Below, piece after piece: positions 39,452 through 47,681 of a stretch of DNA of 64,000 nucleotides; positions within the stretch are counted from its first letter, which is position 1; the number at the start of each line of letters is the position of its first letter. The DNA comes from Rhizobium sp. BT04. GTDB lineage: Bacteria > Pseudomonadota > Alphaproteobacteria > Rhizobiales > Rhizobiaceae. The DNA is taken from contig NZ_CP125652.1 of NCBI RefSeq assembly GCF_030053135.1, positions 806,001 through 870,000 on the forward strand, in the 5' to 3' direction. A model generated the notes under the pieces. The model saw only the letters and a program-made list of their open reading frames with translations. It was not told the DNA's origin and did not search any database. The translations under genes and the position numbers were made by a program.

Positions 39452-40699
39452 GTGACAGATTCATCACAAGCCGTGTCCGCGGGCCGCTTGCCCATGGGCA
39501 GGCGAGAGTTTATCGCGCTCGCCGCCTTCCTGATGGCCGTCAACTCTCTGGCGATCGATATCATGCTGCCCGCCTTGCAGCAGATCGGCGCGAGCCTGGG
39601 CGTCGAGAGCGAGAATCACCGCCAATTCGTCGTCTCCACCTATCTGCTCGGCTTCGGTTGCGCCCAGTTGTTCTACGGACCGCTGTCTGACCGTTTCGGC
39701 CGCCGCACGCCGCTTCTGATCGGTCTCGTCATCTACATTCTCTCCGCCATCAGTATCGTCTTCGTGCCTTCCTTCGCAGGCCTGCTCGCCCTGCGCTTCG
39801 TGCAAGGCGTCGGTTCGGCGGCAACGCGCGTCATCACCGTCTCCATTGTCCGCGATATCTATGGCGGCCGGCAGATGGCCGAAGTCATGTCGCTGATCAT
39901 GATGGTCTTCATGATCGTACCGGTGATTGCGCCCGGCACCGGCCAGATCGTCATGTTCTTCGGCAACTGGCATCTGATCTTTCTCTTCATCGCTGCAATG
40001 GCGACTGCTATCGCCGTCTGGGCCTATCTGCGTCTGCCGGAAACCCTGCATCCCGGCAATGTCCGCCCCTTCACCGCCCGCTCGATCTTCGGCGCCTTCA
40101 AGCTGGTGCTGACCAATCGCGTGGCGCTCTGCTACACCATTGCCAGCACCTTCATCTTCGGCGCGCTGTTCGGCTTCATCAATTCGGCCCAACAGGTTTA
40201 TGTCGGCATCTACGATCTCGGCGTCTACTTCCCCTTCGCCTTCGCCGGCGTGGCGATCTTCATGTCGCTGTCGTCCTTCTTCAATTCGCGCTTTGTCGGC
40301 AAGCTTGGCATGCGCCGCCTGTCGCACGGTTCGCTCATCGGCTTTATCGCCATCAACACGATCTGGCTGATCGTCCAGATGGCCAGCACCGAGCCGATGC
40401 CCTTCGCCCTGTTCATCTCCTTCTTCGGCCTTGCCATGTTCCAGTTCGGCTGGATCGGCTCGAACTTCAATTCGCTCGCCATGGAGCCGCTCGGCCATGT
40501 CGCAGGCACCGCCTCGTCCGTGCTCGGCTTCATGAGCACGGTCGGCGGCGCCTTGATCGGCGCCGGCATCGGCCAAGCCTTCGACGGCACCGCGCTGCCG
40601 ATGGTCGCCGGTTATTTCACTGTGTCGCTCATCGGGCTGGTCTTCGTCCTGATCGCCGAGAAGGGCCGCCTCTTCCAACAGCAGAATCCGGCCGTCTGA
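39452..40699 (+). CDS. MFS multidrug exporter, Bcr/CflA type
   Basis: The 415-residue protein has 12 predicted membrane helices. Family motifs are SDRFGRRTPLLIG in loop 2-3 and FVQGVGSAATR with IVRDIYGGRQMAEVMS in the first half. It probably exports drugs or small metabolites by proton antiport. GTG 39452, with GGGAA 6 bases upstream, is my start; TTG 39437 would add five residues. A close paralogue follows 34 bp downstream. Confidence 0.9.
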   Translation: MTDSSQAVSAGRLPMGRREFIALAAFLMAVNSLAIDIMLPALQQIGASLGVESENHRQFVVSTYLLGFGCAQLFYGPLSDRFGRRTPLLIGLVIYILSAISIVFVPSFAGLLALRFVQGVGSAATRVITVSIVRDIYGGRQMAEVMSLIMMVFMIVPVIAPGTGQIVMFFGNWHLIFLFIAAMATAIAVWAYLRLPETLHPGNVRPFTARSIFGAFKLVLTNRVALCYTIASTFIFGALFGFINSAQQVYVGIYDLGVYFPFAFAGVAIFMSLSSFFNSRFVGKLGMRRLSHGSLIGFIAINTIWLIVQMASTEPMPFALFISFFGLAMFQFGWIGSNFNSLAMEPLGHVAGTASSVLGFMSTVGGALIGAGIGQAFDGTALPMVAGYFTVSLIGLVFVLIAEKGRLFQQQNPAV

Positions 40700-40733
40700 A
40701 CGGCCGGCCTCATTCGCATCCAGGATTCACCAC

Positions 40734-42014
40734 ATGACGCCGCCGCATAAACCGCACCAGGAAAACCAGGGCTCCCGCCGCATCGGCATGGGCTTTGGCG
40801 AATTCGTCGTCACCATCGCCATCATGACCGCCAGCATCGCCATGGCGATCGACAGCATGCTGCCGGCATTACCCAATATCGGCCATTCCCTCGGCGTCAC
40901 CAATACCAACGACGCCCAGCTCATCATCGGCGTGTTCTTCCTAGGCTTCGGCGTCTCGCAGATCTTCTTCGGCAGCCTTTCGGATACTTTCGGCCGCCGC
41001 AACATCCTGCTCGGCGGCATGGCCTGCTACATTGTCGGAATGTTTGCCGCCGCAGCGACCGGCAGCTTCGAAATGCTGCTGGTCATGCGTTTCGTTCAGG
41101 GTGTGGGCGGCGCGGCGGTGCGCATCACCACCATGGCCATCGTCCGCGACTGCTTCGGCGGCCGCGAAATGGCCCGCGTGATGTCCTATGTGATGATCGT
41201 CTTCATGATCGTGCCGATCGTTGCTCCCTCCATCGGCCAGCTCATCATCACCTATGCCGACTGGCATTGGATCTTCATCCTGCTCGGCATCATCGCCACC
41301 ATCCTGTTCGTCTGGGCTCTTCTGCGGCTGAAGGAATCACTGCCGCCGGAAGAGCGGCTGCCGCTGTCGTTCGGCTCTGTCATGGATGGTTTCAAGACCG
41401 TGCTCACCAACCGCATCACCTGCGGCTACATGGTCGGCCTCACCATGTTCACCGGCGTCATCAGCGCCTATGTGATCTCGGTGCAGCAGGTCTTCGGCGA
41501 GGTCTATGGCCTTGGCGACTGGCTGCCGATCGCCTTTGCGGCCACCGCCGGCGGCATCGCCGTCGCCAATTTCGCCAATGGATTCTTCGTGCGCAAATTC
41601 GGCATGCGCCGCATCTCGCACACAGCCCTGCTGATCTTCACGGCGCTGTCGGCGATCGGCTTTTTCTATTCGCTGGCCGGCAAACCGGATTTCGCCATCG
41701 CTTACTGCATCTTCTCAATCGTCTTGATGATGTTTGCCGTGATCGCCACCAATTTCACGGCCATCAGCCTCGAGCCGATGGGCAATCTCGCCGGAACGGC
41801 CACCGCCATCACCGGCTTCGTCTCCACCACATTCGGCGCCATCCTCGGCGGTCTCGTCGGCCAGATGTTCAATGGCACGGTGCAGCCGCTCTTCGGCGGC
41901 TTCGCGCTCTTCGGCGCGGTGACGATCGCAGCCACCCTTTGGGCCGAAAACGGCAAGCTCTTCACCCACCCCGGCGACAGCCCGCAGCTCGATCCGGGTG
42001 CGGCGCATTTCTGA
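40734..42014 (+). CDS. MFS multidrug exporter, Bcr/CflA type (tandem paralogue)
   Basis: The 426-residue, 12-helix protein shares its whole pattern with the gene just upstream, for example SDTFGRRNILLGG, FVQGVGGAAVR and VRDCFGGREMARVMS followed by VFMIVPIVAPSIGQ. The pair probably arose by tandem duplication and may export different substrates or act together. It starts with ATG 40734. Confidence 0.9.
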   Translation: MTPPHKPHQENQGSRRIGMGFGEFVVTIAIMTASIAMAIDSMLPALPNIGHSLGVTNTNDAQLIIGVFFLGFGVSQIFFGSLSDTFGRRNILLGGMACYIVGMFAAAATGSFEMLLVMRFVQGVGGAAVRITTMAIVRDCFGGREMARVMSYVMIVFMIVPIVAPSIGQLIITYADWHWIFILLGIIATILFVWALLRLKESLPPEERLPLSFGSVMDGFKTVLTNRITCGYMVGLTMFTGVISAYVISVQQVFGEVYGLGDWLPIAFAATAGGIAVANFANGFFVRKFGMRRISHTALLIFTALSAIGFFYSLAGKPDFAIAYCIFSIVLMMFAVIATNFTAISLEPMGNLAGTATAITGFVSTTFGAILGGLVGQMFNGTVQPLFGGFALFGAVTIAATLWAENGKLFTHPGDSPQLDPGAAHF

Positions 42015-42113
42015 AATGAAGCGTGCCGGACCGGCCGAGCCCCTAGTCAAAATATGGAGCATGCTCGACGAAAATATCTTCGCAGCGCATTCTCCAAATT
42101 TGGCTCCGCAAAG

Positions 42114-42144
42114 GACTGATTTTGCGATGTTGTGAAAATCAGTC
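42114..42144. promoter_or_regulatory. Perfect 10-bp inverted repeat upstream of dapF-like gene
   Basis: The arms GACTGATTTT (42114-42123) and AAAATCAGTC (42135-42144) match perfectly around an 11-base centre. An overlapping pair, TTTGCGA (42121-42127) and TCGCAAA (42143-42149), allows an alternative fold. The surrounding gap (42015-42216) is notably AT-rich. It could be an operator, or a terminator for the MFS pair. Confidence 0.5.
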
Positions 42145-42216
42145 GCAAAGCTGTTGTTTTGATCGGGAATTTTGCGGCGATATGGTTTTCGCAATGAATT
42201 GTACATTGGAGCAACG

Positions 42217-43035
42217 ATGTCTTTCAGTTTTCAGAAAATGCACGCAAATGGAGATGACTTCGTCGTTGTCGATCTGCGTGGGCAAGCGAACAAAATCAAT
42301 CAAAACATCGCCAAGCGGCTCGGAGATCGGAACCGCGGAATAGGCTTCAATCAACTCGCGGTTATGTCGGATTGCGATGATGCTGCGGTTCGGCTTACGT
42401 TCTGGAATCCGGACGGTTCAATGCTCGATGCATGCGGTAGTGCCACACGAGGTGTTGCTTGGAAGCTGCTGCGTGAAACCGGCTCTTCCTCAGTTATAGT
42501 CAGGACCAACCGTGGGCTTCTCAATTGCTCTCTGGAAACGGATGGCCTGATATCGGTTGATATGGGTGAACCGTTTCTACATTGGCGCGATGTGCCGATC
42601 GCCCAGGAGGTGGACACTTTAGTGCTGCCTTTACCGGGCACCCCAACTGCTTGCAGTATGGGCAATCCACATTGCACGTTCTTTGTCGAAGATTTGGAAG
42701 CCGTGGACGTGGAGGCGCTTGGACCTGAGATAGAATCGCACCCTTTGTTTCCGCAAAAGACCAATGTCCATTTCGTTCAGGTACTTAGCCCGACACGGAT
42801 TCGTCTCCGCATATGGGAACGCGGCGGCGGGATTCCGCTTGGCTCGGGATCATGTTCCTGCGGCGCAGCTGTAAATGGGATCCGGCGCGGTTTGTTGGAC
42901 GACTCTGTCGAAGTCGAATGCGATGGCGGAACGGTTACGGTCAGATGGGATGGTACCGGAAGCGTGTTTCTTACCGGACCGGTCGAACCGAATTTCAGCG
43001 GTGTCTGGTTTGAGGGGCCGTCGCGTAATTCATAA
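42217..43035 (+). CDS. Divergent diaminopimelate epimerase-like protein lacking the second catalytic cysteine
   Basis: The 272-residue product has the DapF two-lobe pattern, with Cys73 in DACGSATR and the conserved GNPHCTFFV segment. At the second catalytic position the usual ERGxGETxxCGTG reads ERGGGIPLGSGSCSC, so the general acid/base Cys is Ser210. Two other cysteines (213 and 215) lie nearby. This is therefore unlikely to be a normal DapF; it may racemise another substrate or be inactive. Codon use is less GC-rich than in neighbours, suggesting transfer. ATG 42217 has GGAG 5 bases upstream. Confidence 0.8.
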   Translation: MSFSFQKMHANGDDFVVVDLRGQANKINQNIAKRLGDRNRGIGFNQLAVMSDCDDAAVRLTFWNPDGSMLDACGSATRGVAWKLLRETGSSSVIVRTNRGLLNCSLETDGLISVDMGEPFLHWRDVPIAQEVDTLVLPLPGTPTACSMGNPHCTFFVEDLEAVDVEALGPEIESHPLFPQKTNVHFVQVLSPTRIRLRIWERGGGIPLGSGSCSCGAAVNGIRRGLLDDSVEVECDGGTVTVRWDGTGSVFLTGPVEPNFSGVWFEGPSRNS

Positions 43036-43163
43036 GTTTCAAGGCGACGCGAACGTCGTCGGCAGTGCAGGAATTTCGTTGTCGTAGAATTCGGCCGCAA
43101 AATCTGAGTTCTGCGACCGACTTTTCGACGATAGGTCCGGCCCGATCAGTCAGGTGCATAAGT

Positions 43164-43988
43164 TCAAACTGTAAACACCTCGTGCCGCAGCACCTCCCAC
43201 GAGTCCTTGTCAGGGGTAATCAGCAGCCCGCCATCGAGATGATGGGGCAGGTAGGGCGAGCCGTCGAAGCGCGCCGCATAGGCGCCTGCCTCCTGCGAGA
43301 TTAGCGTGCCGGCAAGGTGGTCCCAGGGCATCAGCTTGTTATACATGAGGTAGTGCACATGGCCGCCGGCAAAGGTGCGGTATTCATGGGCGGCGCAGCG
43401 GTAATTGGTGAGGAAGCGCACCTTGGCGAGATTGCCGAGGATCTCGGCCCGCTTCTCCTGCGGCAGGTAGCCGGTCGAGGCCATGCCGACCATCTGGTCG
43501 AGGGCAACCGGCTCGGCCGTGCGCAGCCGCTGTGCTTCGCCATCCGGCCGGCGCAGCCAGGCGCCGCCGCCCTTTTCCGCCATCACCCAGTCGTCGCCCA
43601 TCGGATCGTAGATGATGCCGGCAATGGTCTCACCGCCTGAAACGACGGAGGCCATGACGCCGAAGGCCGGGATGCCGGCGGCGAAATTGAACGTGCCGTC
43701 GACAGGATCGACGACGATGGCGAGATCGGCATGTTCGAGGCTTCCGAGCAAGGCAGGCTCGGCTGCGACCGATTCTTCACCAAGGAACAGCGCACCCGGC
43801 CAGAGCCGCTGAGATTCCGCCTTGATCATCCGCTCAGCCTGCTCGTCGGCCTCGGTGACGAGATCGGTCGCCTCGCTCTTGGCGCGCACGTCATCCTGGC
43901 CAAGCCGGCGGAAGCGCGGCAGGATCTCCGCCTTCGCCGCACGCCGCAGCAGATCGGCAAGAACGGTCAAGTCAACGGTCGAAGTCAT
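43164..43988 (-). CDS. Inositol monophosphatase family protein (copy 1)
   Basis: The 274-residue Mg-dependent phosphatase has metal-binding motifs FLGEE (about residues 70-74), DPVDGTFNF (about 95-103) and WDHLAG (about 221-226). Substrates of the family include inositol phosphates, histidinol phosphate and 3'-phosphoadenosine nucleotides; which applies is unknown. It lies 40 bp downstream of a second copy with matching architecture, pointing to tandem duplication. Confidence 0.9.
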   Translation of the reverse strand: MTSTVDLTVLADLLRRAAKAEILPRFRRLGQDDVRAKSEATDLVTEADEQAERMIKAESQRLWPGALFLGEESVAAEPALLGSLEHADLAIVVDPVDGTFNFAAGIPAFGVMASVVSGGETIAGIIYDPMGDDWVMAEKGGGAWLRRPDGEAQRLRTAEPVALDQMVGMASTGYLPQEKRAEILGNLAKVRFLTNYRCAAHEYRTFAGGHVHYLMYNKLMPWDHLAGTLISQEAGAYAARFDGSPYLPHHLDGGLLITPDKDSWEVLRHEVFTV

Positions 43989-44028
43989 GTCAAATCCCCA
44001 CGCTTAGGTCTCTCAGGAGAAGCTTGAA

Positions 44029-44856
44029 TCAGATGCCGACGATCTCGCGCCGGATCAGCTGCCAGCTGTCCCTATCGGGTGCGGAGATGATGCCGCCCGT
44101 CGTCTCGCCGGGGCGATAGGGCGTGCCGTCGAATTTCGCCGTATGACCGCCGGCCTCCTGATGTGCGAGCACGCCGGCCAGGTGATCCCAGGGCATCAGC
44201 TTCGCATGGCCGATGAAATGCAGCTTGCCCGAGGCGACCATCCAATATTCATAGGCCGAGCAGTTGAAGGCGAAGGTCATCCGGATCTTCGCCATGTTGG
44301 CACAGATGCGCGAACGATCCGGCTCGTCCATATGGCTCCATGACATGCCGCCGACCATCTGGTTCAGGTTAGCAGGCTCCGCCACCTTCAGCTTTGTCGA
44401 CTGCCCGTCCTGGCGCGTCAGGAAAGCGCCCGCGCCTTTGATCGCCGTCACGGTATCGCCGAGAACGGGATCGTGAATGATGCCGGCGACCGTCTCGCCT
44501 TTGACTGTCACTGCCAGCATCGTCCCGAAGACCGGAAGCCCGGCGGCGAAATTGAAGGTCCCATCGACAGGGTCGATGACAAAGGCAAGTTCGGCATCGG
44601 CAAGTGCCGGCACGACGGACCGGTCGGCATCATAGGCCTCCTCGCCGACGACGAGTGCTGCGGGAAAGCGCTCTTTCAGCGCCGCGGTGATCCGGTGTTC
44701 GGCAAGCAGATCCGCCTGCGTCACAAGGTCGGTTGCCGAGGTCTTTTCCGAAACGTCGGCAGCACCGAGATTGCGGAAACGCGGCATGATCTCGGCTTGC
44801 GCCGCTTCCCTGATGCAGTCGCCGAGAAAGAGAATATCCTGATCTGAAATTGTCAT
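44029..44856 (-). CDS. Inositol monophosphatase family protein (copy 2)
   Basis: The 275-residue paralogue has VVGEEAYDAD, DPVDGTFNFAAGLPVFG and WDHLAG, so all metal ligands are kept. It shares the LxMPWDHLAGxLxxQEAG block with the downstream copy. Both read on the minus strand below ttcA and are probably co-transcribed with it (48-bp gap from ttcA). Confidence 0.9.
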   Translation of the reverse strand: MTISDQDILFLGDCIREAAQAEIMPRFRNLGAADVSEKTSATDLVTQADLLAEHRITAALKERFPAALVVGEEAYDADRSVVPALADAELAFVIDPVDGTFNFAAGLPVFGTMLAVTVKGETVAGIIHDPVLGDTVTAIKGAGAFLTRQDGQSTKLKVAEPANLNQMVGGMSWSHMDEPDRSRICANMAKIRMTFAFNCSAYEYWMVASGKLHFIGHAKLMPWDHLAGVLAHQEAGGHTAKFDGTPYRPGETTGGIISAPDRDSWQLIRREIVGI

Positions 44857-44904
44857 GCGAATTCCTGCTCTTCATGCAAATAGCCAGCCTGCTTAGCCGG
44901 CTTT

Positions 44905-45777
44905 TCATGAAGGATCGGTGACACCAAGGGTGGAAAAGTCGAAGAGTTTCGGGTCGAGCAGATGCGACGGGTTCACATGCGAAAGCGCCCGCAGCATCGT
45001 GTCCTTGCGTCCCGGCATGCGCCGCTCGATGTCGGCGAGCATATCCTTCATCGCATTGCGCTGCAGCCCGTCCTGCGAGCCGCAGAGATCGCAGGGGATG
45101 ATCGGAAACTGCATGGCGGCGGCGAATTTTGCGAGGTCATCCTCGGCGGCATAGGCGAGCGGCCGGAGCACCATCAGGTCACCCTCGTCGTTCAGAAGTT
45201 TCGCCGGCATCGAGGCAAGCCGCCCGCCGTGGAAGAAATTCATGAAGAAGGTTTCGAGAATGTCCTCGCGGTGGTGGCCGAGCACCAGCGCATCGCAGCC
45301 CTCTTCCCGGGCGACACGGTAGAGGTTGCCGCGCCGCAGCCGCGAACAGAGCGAGCAATAGGTGGCGCCTTCCGGCACCTTCTCCTTCACGATCGAATAG
45401 GTATCCCGATATTCGATCCGATGCCGCACACCGATTTTGGTCAGATAATCCGGCAGCACGTGCTTGGGAAAGTTCGGCTGCCCCTGGTCGAGATTGCAGG
45501 CCACGAGCTCGACCGGCAGCAGGCCGCGCCATTGCAGATCGAGCAGCAGCGCCAGCAGCCCGTAGGAATCCTTGCCGCCGGAAAGGCCCACCAGCCAGCG
45601 CTTCTGCCCCTTCAGCATGTCGAAATCGTCAAAGGCCTGGCGCACCTGCCGCAGCAACCGCTTGCGCAGCTTGTTGAAGGAGACGGAACGTGGTGCATCG
45701 GCAAACAGCGCATGGCCGATGCCGCTGTCGGCTTCCCCGCTATCCAGGTCGTCAGCGATATTGGCTGCGATATTCAT
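44905..45777 (-). CDS. ttcA: tRNA 2-thiocytidine(32) synthetase TtcA
   Basis: The 290-residue ATP pyrophosphatase has the PP-loop SGGKDS (about residues 65-70) and the CxxC pairs CSLC and CDLC that bind the 4Fe-4S cluster, as well as [15 protein letters not shown]. It thiolates C32 of certain tRNAs. Length and motifs match the TtcA subgroup. Confidence 0.95.
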   Translation of the reverse strand: MNIAANIADDLDSGEADSGIGHALFADAPRSVSFNKLRKRLLRQVRQAFDDFDMLKGQKRWLVGLSGGKDSYGLLALLLDLQWRGLLPVELVACNLDQGQPNFPKHVLPDYLTKIGVRHRIEYRDTYSIVKEKVPEGATYCSLCSRLRRGNLYRVAREEGCDALVLGHHREDILETFFMNFFHGGRLASMPAKLLNDEGDLMVLRPLAYAAEDDLAKFAAAMQFPIIPCDLCGSQDGLQRNAMKDMLADIERRMPGRKDTMLRALSHVNPSHLLDPKLFDFSTLGVTDPS

Positions 45778-45837
45778 TGCTTCGTCCTATCGAGGATTCA
45801 TGCTTGCCTTAGCAGAAAGCCCTTCGCCAACACAGTC

Positions 45838-46767
45838 TCAATCGCCGAAAACCGACCAGCCGGTGCGCGCCGCCAGCATCTCCAGCGCCACCGCGCCGAG
45901 CTGCGAATTGCCGACCTTGTTGAGCCCCGGTGACCACACTGCGATCGAGGCGATGCCGGGCGCAACCGCGAAGATGCCGCCGCCGACGCCGCTCTTGCCG
46001 GGCAGGCCGACATGATAGGCGAAATCGCCCGAGCCGTCGTAATGGCCGCAGGTCAACATCAGCGCGTTGATGCGCCGCGCCCGCTTCGGCGAGACCACCG
46101 AATGGCCGGTCATCGGATTGCTGCCGCGCGCCGCCAGGAACAGCCCGGCACGTGCCAGCTGCTCACAGCTCATCGACAGCGCGCATTGATGGAAATAGAC
46201 GCCGAGCACGTGATCGACGGGATGGTCGAGATTGCGGTAGGCGCGCATGAAATTGGCAAGCGCGACATTGCGGTAACCCGTCTGCGTTTCCGAGCGCGCC
46301 ACCTTGTCGTCGATGGTGATCGATTCGTCATCAGCGAGATAACGCACGAAGCGCAGCAATTCGCCGATCGCCTCGCGCGGCGCATGGCCGGCCATGACCA
46401 CGTCGCTGACGGCGATGGCGCCGGCATTGATGAAGGGATTGCGCGGGATGCCGCTCTCGTGTTCGAGCTGGACGATCGAGTTAAAAGCCGATCCGGACGG
46501 TTCGCGCCCGACACGCTTCCATAAGCCTTCGCCGACCTTGCCGAGCGCCAGCGTCAGCATGAAGACCTTGGATATGCTCTGGATCGAGAAGGCGATGTCG
46601 GCATCGCCGACGCGATAGACCTTGCCGTCGACGGTGACAATCGCCATGCCGAACTGCCGCGGATCGACCTTGGCGAGCTCGGGAATATAGTCGGCCACCT
46701 TACCCTCGCCGATCCGCGGCAGGATATCGGTGTAGATGCTATCGAGGGTCGCCTGCAAATCCGCCAT
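45838..46767 (-). CDS. glsA: Glutaminase
   Basis: The 309-residue serine-dependent-lactamase-fold glutaminase has the Ser-Lys catalytic pair in SIQSISK (about residues 63-69) and the conserved [15 protein letters not shown] segment. It hydrolyses glutamine to glutamate and ammonia. GGAGAGAAGCG precedes the ATG. It is separated from rpsD by the rpsD terminator. Confidence 0.95.
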   Translation of the reverse strand: MADLQATLDSIYTDILPRIGEGKVADYIPELAKVDPRQFGMAIVTVDGKVYRVGDADIAFSIQSISKVFMLTLALGKVGEGLWKRVGREPSGSAFNSIVQLEHESGIPRNPFINAGAIAVSDVVMAGHAPREAIGELLRFVRYLADDESITIDDKVARSETQTGYRNVALANFMRAYRNLDHPVDHVLGVYFHQCALSMSCEQLARAGLFLAARGSNPMTGHSVVSPKRARRINALMLTCGHYDGSGDFAYHVGLPGKSGVGGGIFAVAPGIASIAVWSPGLNKVGNSQLGAVALEMLAARTGWSVFGD

Positions 46768-46785
46768 CGCTTCTCTCCGGATAAC

Positions 46786-46815
46786 AAAAAAGCCGCCCGA
46801 AAGAGCGGCTTTTCC
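46786..46815 (-). terminator. Rho-independent terminator after rpsD
   Basis: On the minus strand the arms AAAAGCCGC and GCGGCTTTT (46788-46796 and 46805-46813 on the plus strand) form a 9-bp hairpin that runs into a T-rich tract (TTTTTTGTTA). It lies 25 bp past the rpsD stop and just before the glsA SD. Confidence 0.88.
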
Positions 46816-46839
46816 ATAAGCGAAAACGCCTGGTTCTTC

Positions 46840-47457
46840 TTAACGCGAATAGAATTCGACGACCAGATGCGGCTCCATGACGACCGGGAACGGAACGTCG
46901 CTGAGCGTCGGAACGCGGCCGAAGGTGGCGACCATCTTGTTGTGATCGACTTCGATGTAATCAGGAACGTCGCGCTCGGCGAGGCTGACGGCTTCCAGAA
47001 CGGTCACCAGCTGCTTCGACTTCTCGCGAACTTCGATGACGTCGCCGGCCTTGCAGCGGTAGGAACCGATGTTGACGCGCACGCCGTTGACGGTCACGTG
47101 GCCATGGTTGACGAACTGACGGGCAGCAAAGACCGTCGGAACGAACTTGGCGCGATAGACGATGGCGTCGAGACGCGATTCCAGCAGGCCGATCAGGTTT
47201 TCAGAGGTGTCGCCCTTGCGGCGGTCGGCTTCGGCGAAGATCGCGCGGAACTGCTTTTCGCGTAGGTCACCGTAGTAACCCTTGAGCTTCTGCTTGGCGC
47301 GCAGCTGCACACCGAAGTCCGAAAGCTTGCCCTTGCGGCGCTGGCCGTGCTGGCCCGGGCCGTATTCGCGGCGGTTCACCGGGGACTTCGGACGGCCCCA
47401 GATGTTTTCGCCCATGCGGCGGTCGATTTTGTACTTGGACGATTCGCGCTTGCTCAT
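46840..47457 (-). CDS. rpsD: 30S ribosomal protein S4
   Basis: The 205-residue protein begins [14 protein letters not shown] and carries an S4 RNA-binding domain (about residues 94-155, [14 protein letters not shown] and [18 protein letters not shown]). It binds 16S rRNA early in assembly and in other bacteria represses its own operon. AAAGGAAA lies 5 bases before ATG 47457. A perfect hairpin sits in the leader at 47483-47500. Confidence 0.97.
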   Translation of the reverse strand: MSKRESSKYKIDRRMGENIWGRPKSPVNRREYGPGQHGQRRKGKLSDFGVQLRAKQKLKGYYGDLREKQFRAIFAEADRRKGDTSENLIGLLESRLDAIVYRAKFVPTVFAARQFVNHGHVTVNGVRVNIGSYRCKAGDVIEVREKSKQLVTVLEAVSLAERDVPDYIEVDHNKMVATFGRVPTLSDVPFPVVMEPHLVVEFYSR

Positions 47458-47482
47458 CGTATTTCCTTTCAAAGGTTTATGA

Positions 47483-47500
47483 CGGTTTGTTACCAAACCG
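47483..47500 (-). promoter_or_regulatory. Hairpin in the rpsD leader
   Basis: CGGTTTG (47483-47489) and CAAACCG (47494-47500) form a perfect 7-bp stem with a 4-base loop, 25 bases before the start codon. It could be an autoregulatory site for S4 or part of the leader fold; that is inference. Confidence 0.45.
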
Positions 47501-47594
47501 CACGAAGGAAACACGCCCTCCTCTGATCTCTGCCGAGATCTGACAGGATGTTCCGGTTAGCGAACAGGAACGATCCACGGGACATGTCAAATGA

Positions 47595-47620
47595 AACACC
47601 GGACATTGCTGCCCGGTGCT
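47595..47620 (-). terminator. Possible terminator of the HerA-like gene
   Basis: The arms CACCGG (47597-47602) and CCGGTG (47613-47618) form a 6-bp stem. On the minus strand it is followed by TTTCATTT. It lies about 65 bp past the HerA-like stop. Confidence 0.5.
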
Positions 47621-47681
47621 TGGCGCGGTTTTTAGAGGGCCGTCATGAAAATGTCAACAGCGGCAAAGCCTGAACGCGCCA

